Assembly (NCBI GenBank): GCA_009772935.1
Contig: WOUR01000003.1
Location: forward strand, 62,001 to 126,000
DNA: 64,000 nt
Source: Rhodospirillaceae bacterium
Lineage (GTDB): Bacteria > Pseudomonadota > Alphaproteobacteria > Reyranellales > Reyranellaceae
Direction of reading: 5' to 3'
The position numbers and the translations under genes are program-made. This document shows, piece after piece, positions 8,815-17,241 of this stretch (positions are counted from its first letter, which is position 1; every line of letters begins with the position of its first letter). Below the pieces are notes generated by a model. The model had not been told where the DNA came from. It worked only from the letters and a program-made list of their open reading frames with translations, and searched no databases.

Positions 8815-8817
8815 GGG

Positions 8818-9546
8818 CTACGCCACGCGAACAGGCCGCGCGCGCTGGTTATAGAGCATCTTGCGGATACGCTCCTGCTCCTCGGGTGGCAGCTTCTCGC
8901 GATCGACCGAGAAGTCGGCACCGACCGCCATGCCCTTCTGGACGGCGGGGCGTGCGCCCAGCTCCTCGAACCAGCGCTTGAAGTAGGGGAACTCCTCGAT
9001 GTCCTGGCCCTGGAACTTCCAGTTCACCGTCCATGGATAGCAGATCATGTCGGCAATCGTGTACTGATCACCCGCCAGGTACCTGTGCTTGTAGAGGCGG
9101 TTGTTCAGCACGCCGTACAGACGGTTCACCTCGTCGGTGAAGCGCCGGATCGCATAGGTCTGGTCGCCCTCCTTGGCCTGGTCGAGCCGGCGGAAATGAC
9201 CGCACTCGCCACTCTTCGGTCCCTGGTTCGCCATCTGCCAGATCAGCCATTCGTTCACTTCGTGCTTGGTGCGAAGGTCTTGCGGATAGAACTTCCCGGC
9301 CTTCTCCGCGATGTACATCATGATCGCGCCGGACTCGAAGACGACCAGCGGCTTTCCGCCGTCGGCCGGCGCGTTGTCGACCATCACCGGCATGCGGTGA
9401 TTGGGGTTCATCTCCAGGAAGGCATCGGAGAACTGGTCGCCCTGTCCGATGTTCACCGGCACGACCCTGTAGGGCAGGCCGCATTCCTCGAGCAGGATGG
9501 TGACCTTCTTGCCGTTGGGCGTCGGCCAGTAGTGCAGATCGATCAT
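8818..9546 (-). CDS. Glutathione S-transferase family protein (YghU/Ure2-like)
   Basis: This 242-residue cytoplasmic protein has an N-terminal thioredoxin-like domain (MIDLHYWPTPNGKKVTILLEE, then NPNHRMPVMVD and VVFESGAIMMYIAEK, the glutathione gamma-Glu contact region). The all-helical C-terminal domain includes YTIADMICYPWTVNW. The WPTPNGKK segment is typical of the nu-class YghU/YfcG group, which has disulfide-reductase activity with glutathione. The ATG at 9544-9546 is preceded by GGAGG. It is convergent with the MFS gene (3 bases apart) and divergent from the molybdenum hydroxylase gene. Confidence 0.9.
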   Translation of the reverse strand: MIDLHYWPTPNGKKVTILLEECGLPYRVVPVNIGQGDQFSDAFLEMNPNHRMPVMVDNAPADGGKPLVVFESGAIMMYIAEKAGKFYPQDLRTKHEVNEWLIWQMANQGPKSGECGHFRRLDQAKEGDQTYAIRRFTDEVNRLYGVLNNRLYKHRYLAGDQYTIADMICYPWTVNWKFQGQDIEEFPYFKRWFEELGARPAVQKGMAVGADFSVDREKLPPEEQERIRKMLYNQRARPVRVA

Positions 9547-9658
9547 TGGCTTCCTCCGAAGAGCGGTATTGGGGCGGGAGGCCGGCAGCCTCCGCCGGTC
9601 GTCGCGGCCCGTCAATGGTGTATGTTCGTTGCCAACCAATGAGCCGGGAGAAGACCAG

Positions 9659-11968
9659 GTGGCCGACGCAAATCAGGATCCGAGATCGATTCGCCGGCTG
9701 GAGGATTCGCGCTTCCTGACCGGGCGCGGCCGCTATGTCGAGGACATTGCCGAGCCTTTGGCGCTGCATGGATACGTTCTGCGTTCACCGCACGCCCATG
9801 CCCTGATCCGTTCGCTCGATGTGTCGTCTGCGGCCTTGATGCCGGGCGTGCATCTGATCGCCACCGCCGACGATCTTGCCGCGGACGGGCTGGGCTTCAT
9901 GCCGTGTTTGGCCGCCGTCAAGCCGATGATCGTGCCGCCCCGGCCGGCGCTGGCCTCGGGTCGTGTCCGCCATGTCGGCGATCCGGTCTGCTTCGTCGTG
10001 GCCGACAGCGCGGAGATTGCGCGCGAGGCGGCGGAGAGAATCGAGATCGACTACGAGCCGCGGCCGTCGGTGATCCACGGGCGCACGGCGCTGGCCGAGG
10101 GCGCGCCGGTTCTGTGGGACGAGGCGCCGGGCAACCTCGTCTATCACGTGCAGCGTGGAGACCATGCCGCCGTCGCTGCGGCGATGAAGGACGCGGCGCA
10201 CATCGTCGACGTCGATGTCACGAACAATCGCGTCATCGTCGTGCCGCTGGAGCCGCGCGCGGGCATCGCACGCTACGATGCGACAACGGATACGATGGAT
10301 CTCGAGCTGACGGGGCAGGGGCTGCACGGTATCCGCCGTCAGCTCGCGGAATTCATCTTCAAAGTCTCTCCCGATCGGATCCGGCTCCATGCACCCGATG
10401 TCGGCGGTGGCTTCGGGATGAAGAACTTCCTCTATCCCGAATGGATCCTGCTTCTATGGGCCGCGCGCCGTCTGAAGCGCCCTGTCCGGTGGCTCGCCGA
10501 CCGCGCCGAGGATTTCGTAATGGGCGCCCAGGGCCGCGACATCGAGGCGACGGCGCGGATCGCGCTCGATGCGACGGGCCGTCTCCTCGCGTTGGACGTC
10601 GCAATGGTTGCGAATCTCGGCGCCTACCTCTCGGGCAATGGCCCCGGCGCGTCCGTCGTCGCCGCCTCGACGGCCCAGGGCGGCGTCTACGACATTCCCG
10701 CGATCGCCGTCGACGTGCGCGGTGCGGTCACGAACACGACGCCAGTCGACGCCTATCGCGGCGCCGGCAAGCCCGAGGCGAACTACATCGTCGAGCGCGC
10801 CCTCGAGGCGGCGGCACGTGTCCTGGGTCGCGATCCGGCAGACCTGCGGCGGCAGAACTTGATCGCCTCGTTCCCGCACAGGACGGCGATGGGCATGGCA
10901 ATCGACTCCGGCGGCTTCGTGGCCAACCTTGATGCCGCCGTGGCGCGCGCCCCGGGCTTCGAGACGCGGCGTGCCGAGTCCCTTGCGCGAGGCCGGCTGC
11001 GCGGCCTCGGCGTCGCCTGCTTCCTCGAGACGTCGCGCGGCGCGCCGAACGAGGGTGCCGAAGTGCGCTTCGAACCGGATGGCAGCGTGATCATCGCCGT
11101 CGGCACCGAATCGAACGGGCAGGGGCATGAGACGTCGTTCGCCCAGATCGCCTCGAAGCATCTCGGCCTGCCCCTCGAAGCCTTCCGCTACGTCCAGGCC
11201 GACACGCGCGCCGTGCGCAGCGGCGCGGGTCACGGCGGCGCGCGCTCGATGCACATGGGAGGGGCGGCGCTGGTCAAGGCAATCGATGCAGCCCTGTCGA
11301 AAGCGCGACGGCTGGCGGCCCATCTCTTGCAAGCCAGCGAGCATGAACTCGACTATGACCGGGGGCGCTTCTTGGTGCGCGGCAGCGATCGCACCATCGA
11401 TCTCGCGACGCTGGCCGCCAGCGCTCGGGACGCGTCGAATCTGCCGGATGGCATGTCACCCGGTCTCGGCGAGCACGTCTTGAACATCACCGATGTCTTC
11501 ACCTTTCCAAGCGGCTGCCACGTGGCCGAGGTCGAGATCGATCCCGAGACCGGTGCCATCGACCTGCTGCGCTACACTGCGGTCGACGATTACGGACGCC
11601 TGATCAATCCGATGCTGACCGAGGGCCAGGTGCAGGGCGGCCTTGCCCAGGGGATCGGCCAGGCGTTGGTGGAGCACACGGTCTACGATCCGCAGTCGGG
11701 TCAGCTCCTCAGCGGCTCGCTGATGGACTATGCCCTGCCGCGCGCGACCGACCTGCCCTTCTTCGACATCGAGCTGATCGAGCGGCCGACCGAAGCCAAT
11801 CCGCTGGGCGTCAAGGGATCCGGCCAGGCGGGCTGCATCGGCGCGCCGCAGACGGTGATGGCTGCCGTTCTGGACGCGTTACGGCCTGCAGGCGTCGAGC
11901 GTCTCGAGATGCCGGCCACGCCGGGGCGCGTCTGGGAGGCGTTGCAGGGAGCGAAGCCGGGGCATTGA
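9659..11968 (+). CDS. Xanthine dehydrogenase-family molybdopterin-binding subunit, unaccompanied
   Basis: A 769-residue large subunit of a molybdenum hydroxylase. It starts at GTG 9659 after GGGAGAAGACCAG, and homology begins at once (SIRRLEDSRFLTGRGRYVED). The a/b hammerhead domain covers roughly 15-130. Cofactor-binding motifs are DVGGGFGMKN and AYRGAGKPEANYIVERAL; AYRGAG marks the non-CO-dehydrogenase (form II-like) group. The C-terminal motif reads GVKGSGQAGCIGAP, where the family usually has GVGE: Gln723 occupies the place of the catalytic base Glu. No FAD-binding medium or 2Fe-2S small subunit gene is adjacent, so partners must be encoded elsewhere or it acts in another way. Substrate unknown. 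Confidence 0.88.
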   Translation: MADANQDPRSIRRLEDSRFLTGRGRYVEDIAEPLALHGYVLRSPHAHALIRSLDVSSAALMPGVHLIATADDLAADGLGFMPCLAAVKPMIVPPRPALASGRVRHVGDPVCFVVADSAEIAREAAERIEIDYEPRPSVIHGRTALAEGAPVLWDEAPGNLVYHVQRGDHAAVAAAMKDAAHIVDVDVTNNRVIVVPLEPRAGIARYDATTDTMDLELTGQGLHGIRRQLAEFIFKVSPDRIRLHAPDVGGGFGMKNFLYPEWILLLWAARRLKRPVRWLADRAEDFVMGAQGRDIEATARIALDATGRLLALDVAMVANLGAYLSGNGPGASVVAASTAQGGVYDIPAIAVDVRGAVTNTTPVDAYRGAGKPEANYIVERALEAAARVLGRDPADLRRQNLIASFPHRTAMGMAIDSGGFVANLDAAVARAPGFETRRAESLARGRLRGLGVACFLETSRGAPNEGAEVRFEPDGSVIIAVGTESNGQGHETSFAQIASKHLGLPLEAFRYVQADTRAVRSGAGHGGARSMHMGGAALVKAIDAALSKARRLAAHLLQASEHELDYDRGRFLVRGSDRTIDLATLAASARDASNLPDGMSPGLGEHVLNITDVFTFPSGCHVAEVEIDPETGAIDLLRYTAVDDYGRLINPMLTEGQVQGGLAQGIGQALVEHTVYDPQSGQLLSGSLMDYALPRATDLPFFDIELIERPTEANPLGVKGSGQAGCIGAPQTVMAAVLDALRPAGVERLEMPATPGRVWEALQGAKPGH

Positions 11969-12855
11969 GGAAACCGGCGCCCCAGCCAGCGCGTCCCGGC
12001 CAGCGCATCCTGGCGGGCATTCTCTTCATGTGCGGCGCCGGCCTGGTGTTTCCCGTTATGAGCGGCTTCGCGAAGTTTCTCGGCGCCGACTACAACACGC
12101 TGCAGATCTCGTGGGCGCGGGCCTTCGGCCACATCGTGTTCATGCTGATCTTCTTCGTTCCGAAGTTCGGGCTGGGCATGCTGCGGACACGCCGGCCGGG
12201 CACGCAGCTGATGCGTTCGCTGATGCTCTTCACCTCGAACGCCGCGAGCTTCCTCGCCATCGTCTACATCCCGCTCGGCAAGGCGGCGGCGATCACCATG
12301 ATGGCACCGCTGCTCGTGTTGCCGCTGGCCTGGATCGTTCTGGGCGAGCGGGCGGCCCGCACCCACATCCTGGCACTTCTGGTTGGGTTCGTGGGGGTGC
12401 TGATCCTGATCCAGCCCGGCAGCACGGTCTTCCAGTGGGCAGCGCTGCTGTCCCTGCTGAGCGCCGCCTGTTACGCGATCTACCAGGTGCTGACGCGCCT
12501 CATCTCGGCCATCGACACGCCGGAGACCTCGACGATCTACAGCTCGATCGTGGGCGGCTTCGGCATGCTGCTGGTCCTGCCCTTCGTGTGGAAGACGCCG
12601 CACGGCGCTCGCGACATCGTCTTCTTCTGCAGCCTCGGCGTGCTCGGTGCCATGGGCCACTATTTCGTGGCGCGGGCGCTCGCCTATGCGCCGGCCAATA
12701 TCGTGGCACCGTTTCAGTACATGCAGCTCATCGGCTCGGTGGTCGTGGGCTACCTGTTCTTCGGCGATTTCCCTGATTTCGTCGGCTGGGTCGGCGCCGC
12801 CATCATCGTCGGCGCCGGCCTCTATATCGGCTGGTCGCAGCGTAAGCCCGGTTAA
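11965..12855 (+). CDS. EamA/DMT family transporter
   Basis: A 296-residue protein with 10 hydrophobic spans and two EamA repeats (about residues 15-145 and 160-290). The start is TTG at 11965, overlapping the preceding TGA stop (TTGA); the first membrane span begins near residue 15, which supports it over the later ATG at 12029. Drug/metabolite transporters of this type export amino acids, purines or metabolites. Overlap suggests cotranscription with the molybdenum hydroxylase gene. Its TAA stop interlocks with the convergent binding-protein stop in a shared TTAA. Confidence 0.87.
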   Translation: MRKPAPQPARPGQRILAGILFMCGAGLVFPVMSGFAKFLGADYNTLQISWARAFGHIVFMLIFFVPKFGLGMLRTRRPGTQLMRSLMLFTSNAASFLAIVYIPLGKAAAITMMAPLLVLPLAWIVLGERAARTHILALLVGFVGVLILIQPGSTVFQWAALLSLLSAACYAIYQVLTRLISAIDTPETSTIYSSIVGGFGMLLVLPFVWKTPHGARDIVFFCSLGVLGAMGHYFVARALAYAPANIVAPFQYMQLIGSVVVGYLFFGDFPDFVGWVGAAIIVGAGLYIGWSQRKPG

Positions 12856-14456
12856 CCGACCGTCACCGGCGAGAAGTCGACGTACCAGCTCTTGGGATGG
12901 ACGTAGCCCTTCACCTTGGACGAGATCGCGTTCGGCCAGACGTCGTGGACGAACCAGACGAACACCGCCTCGTCGACCATGCGGGTGTTGATCTTCGCCA
13001 GCACCTTGTCGAGTTCGGCCGGATCGGACGTGCTGCGCGCCTCGGCGGCGAGCTTGTCGAATTCGGGATCGTTGATGTAGCCCCAGTTCGAGCCCTTGGG
13101 CGGGACCTGCTGGCTGTCGACGAAGCGCATGAAGGCATTGTGCGGGTCCATCGTGTTCCAGCTCACGTTGATGGCGCTGAACGAAGCGGCCTCCGGCGCC
13201 TTGGCGCCCTGACGCATGAAGTTCAGCAGCGCGTTCCAATCCATCACCTGGAACTCGAGCTCGACGCCCACTTCGGCGAATTGCTGCTGGATGAACTCGT
13301 TCATGATCAGCGGGTACATCTGGCCCGAGCCGGAGGTCGAGATCGCGACCTTCATCTTGAGCTTCTTCTGCGGGCCGTAGCCCGCCTCGACGAGCAGCTT
13401 CTTCGCTTCCGCCGGGTCGTAGCGGATTTTGAAGCTCGGATTGCCGAACCAGGGATGGTCGGCCGGGACGCAGCCCACGGCCGGAGCGGCAAGGCCGTTC
13501 AGCAGCTTGACCATCGCGTCGCGATCAATCGCGAGATTCAGCGCCTTGCGCACGCGGATGTCGGCGGTCGGCGCGCCGGGCAGCATGCTGAGCGTATATG
13601 GCCACATGTGCGGGATCGCGTTCGTCTCGATCTTGCAGCCGGCGGCGCGCAATTTGTCGAGCGAGTCGGGGGCGGGGGCCTCGATCCAGTCGACCCGGCC
13701 CGACAGCAGCGCGGCGGTGCGCGTGGAGACATCGGGGATCGGCAACAGCACCATCCGCTCGCTCTTCGGGATTCGCGCCTTGTCCCAGTAGTCGTTGTTG
13801 CGCTCCAACTCGGCGCGTTCGCGCGGCGTCCACGATTTCATCTTCCACGGGCCGGTGCCCGACGGCGACTTGCGGTAGGCCTGCCAGTCCCGGCCCACCT
13901 TCTCGAAATTGGCCGGGCTCGAGATCGGGAAGCGGTTGAGCAAGGACGGCATGATCGTGTCGACGCCCTTGGTCTGGAGTTCGACCTTGTAGTCGTCGAT
14001 CTTGCGGTAGCCGACCAGCGGCCACAGCGCCGCCAGCAGCACGCTGCGTCCGACGCGATCGAAGACCGGCGATTTGTCGTTGAGCGCGCGATCGATGCTG
14101 AAGATCACCGCGTCGGCATTGAAGTCCGATCCGTCGTGGAACTTCACGCCCCGGCGCAGCTCGAAGATCCATTTCGTGGGATCGGCCGGGTCCTGGTACC
14201 ACTTGGTCGCCAGCCCGGGGACCAGCTTTGCCGGGGCGGTCGCCGACGACAGGTCCCAGGCGACCAGCGGGTCGTACATCGTGTAGCCCATGAAACGGAT
14301 GCCTTCGGTGCCCTGGTCGGGTGCGCCGTCGGTCGCCGGGATGTCGGCGAGCGTCATGGCGATGCGCAGCGTCGAGGGTTGCTGGGCCTTTGCCGCACTC
14401 GAGCCGATGAAGGGAAGGGCAGTGCCGGCGAGAAGCGCGGCGCGACGGGTGAGCAT
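12852..14456 (-). CDS. ABC transporter substrate-binding protein, peptide/nickel type (SBP_bac_5)
   Basis: A 534-residue periplasmic binding protein. The N terminus MLTRRAALLAGTALPFIGSSAAKAQ is a signal sequence with an Arg pair. The family motifs are LVPGLATKWYQDPADPTKWIFELRRGVKFHDGSDF (about residues 80-115), SPSGTGPWKMKSW and the C-terminal VWFVHDVWPNAIS. The start follows GGAGGTTATCGC. No permease or ATPase genes adjoin it, so it must use a transporter encoded elsewhere. It is divergent from the amidase pair, which suggests uptake of amides or peptides feeding those enzymes (inference). Confidence 0.9.
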   Translation of the reverse strand: MLTRRAALLAGTALPFIGSSAAKAQQPSTLRIAMTLADIPATDGAPDQGTEGIRFMGYTMYDPLVAWDLSSATAPAKLVPGLATKWYQDPADPTKWIFELRRGVKFHDGSDFNADAVIFSIDRALNDKSPVFDRVGRSVLLAALWPLVGYRKIDDYKVELQTKGVDTIMPSLLNRFPISSPANFEKVGRDWQAYRKSPSGTGPWKMKSWTPRERAELERNNDYWDKARIPKSERMVLLPIPDVSTRTAALLSGRVDWIEAPAPDSLDKLRAAGCKIETNAIPHMWPYTLSMLPGAPTADIRVRKALNLAIDRDAMVKLLNGLAAPAVGCVPADHPWFGNPSFKIRYDPAEAKKLLVEAGYGPQKKLKMKVAISTSGSGQMYPLIMNEFIQQQFAEVGVELEFQVMDWNALLNFMRQGAKAPEAASFSAINVSWNTMDPHNAFMRFVDSQQVPPKGSNWGYINDPEFDKLAAEARSTSDPAELDKVLAKINTRMVDEAVFVWFVHDVWPNAISSKVKGYVHPKSWYVDFSPVTVG

Positions 14457-14551
14457 GCGATAACCTCCGTGGTTCCGTTGCGCGAAGCACGAAGTGAGCC
14501 ACGGCGCACCACGCTGGACGCGGCATGCTTCTTGCTGTTTTGCTGTTGACC

Positions 14552-15832
14552 ATGGCTGCGCTCAACACGCTCACCGCCACCGAACTCGCGCAAAGACTGG
14601 ACGCTGGGGCGGCTACCGCCGAGGCGATCGTGCGCGATCATCTCGACCGCATCGAGCAGCGCGATGCCGAGGTGCTTGCCTGGTCGCATCTCGCGCGCGA
14701 GGCTGCCCTGGAAACCGCCAGGATGCTCGATCGTGGACCACGCAGGGGCCTGCTGCACGGCATCCCGATGGGCGTGAAGGACATCATCGATTCCTTCGAC
14801 CAGCCCACCACCTACGGCTCGCCGATCTACCGCACGCACCAGCCGCTCGCCGATGCTGCCACCGTGGCGCTGGCGCGCGATGCCGGCGCCATCCTGCTCG
14901 GCAAGACGGTGACCACCGAGTTCGCCAATCGCCATCCCGGCCCGACGAGGAACCCGCACAACCCCGCGCATACGCCCGGCGGCTCGTCCTCCGGCTCGGC
15001 GGCGGCCGTCGCGGACTTCCAGAGCGTGCTCGGCACCGGCACGCAGACCGGCGGCTCGGTGATCCGTCCCGCCGCTTTTTGCGGCATCGTGGGCTACAAG
15101 CCGACCTATGGGCATTTCGCGCCGGCAGGCATGAAGGCCAACACCGAATGGCTCGACACGATCGGCGCCTATGCGCGCAGTGTCGAGGATATTGCCCTGT
15201 TCCGCGCCGCGCTGATGGCGATGCCCTTCACGCCGATCGCCAGGCTCGACCGGCCGCCTCGGATCGCCGTCGCCTTCACCCACCATCGCGACGAGCTCTC
15301 GCCCGAGGGCACCAAGGCCGTGAATGACGCCGCCGATGCCTTTGCCAAGGCCGGTGCACAGGTGAAGGAGATGGAGCTGCCCGCGCCGGTCCGCGACATG
15401 ACCCAGGGCCAGAAGACGCTGTCGGCCTTTGACGGGCCGCGCGCCCACGCCGATGAGGCGCGGCGCTTTCCCGGCCTGCTGAGCGAGAGCCTGAAGAAGG
15501 ACAAGCTCGAGGCCGGCTCGAAGATCGACTATGCGGCCTGGGTCGACGCCCGCAAGCTCGGCGAGACCGGGCGCGCCGCCGTCGACGCGCTGTTCGACGA
15601 GATCGACGTCATCCTGACCGCCCCGGCCAGGGGCGAGGCACCGCTCGGCCTCGAACGCACCGGCGACGCCACCTTCAACCTGCTCTGGACCTATCTCTGG
15701 ATGCCCTGCGTGACCCTGCCGTTGACGAAGGGACCGACGGGCCTGCCGGTCGGCGTGCAATTGGTCGGTCGGCAGCACGAGGATGCGGGCCTGCTCGACA
15801 TCGCCGCCTGGGCGCGGGGTGTGTTGTCATGA
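14552..15832 (+). CDS. Amidase signature family enzyme (first of tandem pair)
   Basis: A 426-residue cytoplasmic amidohydrolase. The Ser-cisSer-Lys triad is visible: Lys in GIPMGVKDIID, cis-Ser in GGSSSGSAAAV and the nucleophile in GTQTGGSVIRPAAF. I placed the start at the ATG at 14552 (MAALNTLTATELAQRL), where amidase homology begins. An in-frame ATG at 14525 would add a short hydrophobic leader; neither has a clear ribosome-binding site. The stop overlaps the next amidase start (ATGA). It hydrolyses an amide to an acid and ammonia; the substrate is unknown, with allophanate, aryl amides and carbamoyl compounds all possible. Confidence 0.9.
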   Translation: MAALNTLTATELAQRLDAGAATAEAIVRDHLDRIEQRDAEVLAWSHLAREAALETARMLDRGPRRGLLHGIPMGVKDIIDSFDQPTTYGSPIYRTHQPLADAATVALARDAGAILLGKTVTTEFANRHPGPTRNPHNPAHTPGGSSSGSAAAVADFQSVLGTGTQTGGSVIRPAAFCGIVGYKPTYGHFAPAGMKANTEWLDTIGAYARSVEDIALFRAALMAMPFTPIARLDRPPRIAVAFTHHRDELSPEGTKAVNDAADAFAKAGAQVKEMELPAPVRDMTQGQKTLSAFDGPRAHADEARRFPGLLSESLKKDKLEAGSKIDYAAWVDARKLGETGRAAVDALFDEIDVILTAPARGEAPLGLERTGDATFNLLWTYLWMPCVTLPLTKGPTGLPVGVQLVGRQHEDAGLLDIAAWARGVLS

Positions 15833-17097
15833 AGGAGATCACAGCCCTCGAAGCCGTGGCCGCCATCGAGGCCGGCAGGCTGACCTCCGAGAGACTGGTG
15901 CGCGGCTGTCTCGATCGCATCGACGAGCGCGACGGTGTCGTGAAGGCCTGGGCCCATCTCGATCCCGACCAGGCCATCGCGCAGGCCAAGGCGGCCGACG
16001 CTGCAAGCGGCGGACTGCTGCGCGGCATCCCGGTCGGTGTGAAAGACATCATCGACACCTACGACATGCCGACCGGTCACAATTCGCCGATCTTCGAGGG
16101 CAAGGTGCCGTTCGGCGATGCCGCCTGCGTGGCGCTCTGCCGGACCGCCAACGCCGTCATCATGGGCAAGACGGTGACGACGGAGTTCGCCAACCGTCAT
16201 GCCGGCGCGACCACGAACCCGCACAATCCCGCCCACACGCCGGGTGGCTCTTCCTCAGGGTCAGCCGCCGCGGTGGCCGACGGCCACGTGCCGCTGGCCT
16301 TCGGTACGCAGACCGGCGGTTCGGTGATCCGCCCGGCCGCCTATTGCGGCGTGGTGGGCTACAAGCCGACCTTCGGCGACTTCTCCCGTGTCGGCATCAA
16401 GATGCAGTGCCACTCGGTCGACACGCTGGGCCTCATGGCACGCACGCTCGACGACATCGCGCTGTTCCGCGCCGCCGTGCTGAAGCTGCCGCCGGTCCGC
16501 ATCGATCGGGACATTGGCCGCCCGCGCATCGGCGTCTGCCGTTCGCCGGTCTGGGACAAGGCCGAGCCCGAGACCAAGGCGCTGATCGAGCAGACCGCGA
16601 CAAGGCTCTCCGACAAGGGCGCCTCGGTGATCGACGTCGCCTTTGCAGCTCCCTTCGCCGATATCATCGACGACCATGCCGCGACCACCGGCTTCGAGAG
16701 CGTGCGCAATTATGCCGACGAGCGGCTGCGCAATCCCGACAAAGTCAGCGACGAGCTGATGAACGGCCCGATGAAGCGCGGTCTCGCCGTTTCCTTCGAC
16801 CGCTATGTCGCCGCTCAGCGCAAGGCGACGGCTTTCAAGGCCCATGTCGACTCGCTGTTCGACAAGGTCGACCTGCTCCTGACCCCGAGCGCGCCCGGCG
16901 AGGCACCGCAGGGGATCGCCTTCACCGGCGATCCGGTATTCAACTCGATCTGGACGCTCGCGGGCACGCCCTGCGTGACCCTGCCGGCCGGCACCGGTCC
17001 GCGCGGCCTGCCGCTCGGCGTCCAACTCGTCGGCCTGCGTCACACCGACGACCGGCTGCTCTCCCTGGCCGCCTGGGTGGCGGCGCATTTGAACTGA
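15829..17097 (+). CDS. Amidase signature family enzyme (second of tandem pair)
   Basis: A 422-residue paralogue of the preceding gene, with many identical stretches (GVKDIIDTYD, TVTTEFANRH, NPHNPAHTPGGSSSGSAAAV, GTQTGGSVIRPAAYCGVVGYKPT). All three catalytic residues (Lys, cis-Ser, nucleophile Ser) are present. Translation is coupled to the first copy by ATGA. Such adjacency points to local duplication followed by divergence, perhaps to two related substrates or a heteromeric enzyme. The substrate is unknown. Confidence 0.9.
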   Translation: MKEITALEAVAAIEAGRLTSERLVRGCLDRIDERDGVVKAWAHLDPDQAIAQAKAADAASGGLLRGIPVGVKDIIDTYDMPTGHNSPIFEGKVPFGDAACVALCRTANAVIMGKTVTTEFANRHAGATTNPHNPAHTPGGSSSGSAAAVADGHVPLAFGTQTGGSVIRPAAYCGVVGYKPTFGDFSRVGIKMQCHSVDTLGLMARTLDDIALFRAAVLKLPPVRIDRDIGRPRIGVCRSPVWDKAEPETKALIEQTATRLSDKGASVIDVAFAAPFADIIDDHAATTGFESVRNYADERLRNPDKVSDELMNGPMKRGLAVSFDRYVAAQRKATAFKAHVDSLFDKVDLLLTPSAPGEAPQGIAFTGDPVFNSIWTLAGTPCVTLPAGTGPRGLPLGVQLVGLRHTDDRLLSLAAWVAAHLN

Positions 17098-17114
17098 TGT
17101 TCAGGACAGTAAAT

Positions 17115-17226
17115 CCTCAGCCTGAGGAGCATCGCGTAGCGATGCGTCTCGAAGGATGGGCAATAGACGCGGTGCGGGTTCCCATCCTTCGAGACGCGGC
17201 CCGGGGGGCCGCTCCTCAGGATGAGG
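17115..17226. repeat. Paired palindromic intergenic repeat, family A (facing REP-like units)
   Basis: Two inverted copies face each other. The left unit reads CCTCAGCCTGAGGAGC, a 13-base variable core, then GCGTCTCGAAGGATGGG. The reverse complement of the right unit matches it with one mismatch in the first block and none in the last 17 bases. Each 13-base core differs but is itself self-complementary (ATCGC-GTA-GCGAT on the left). A second member of the family is at 41901-42003. This is the architecture of REP/BIME-type elements. Confidence 0.85.
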
Positions 17227-17241
17227 TGTAGGAGAACTGAT

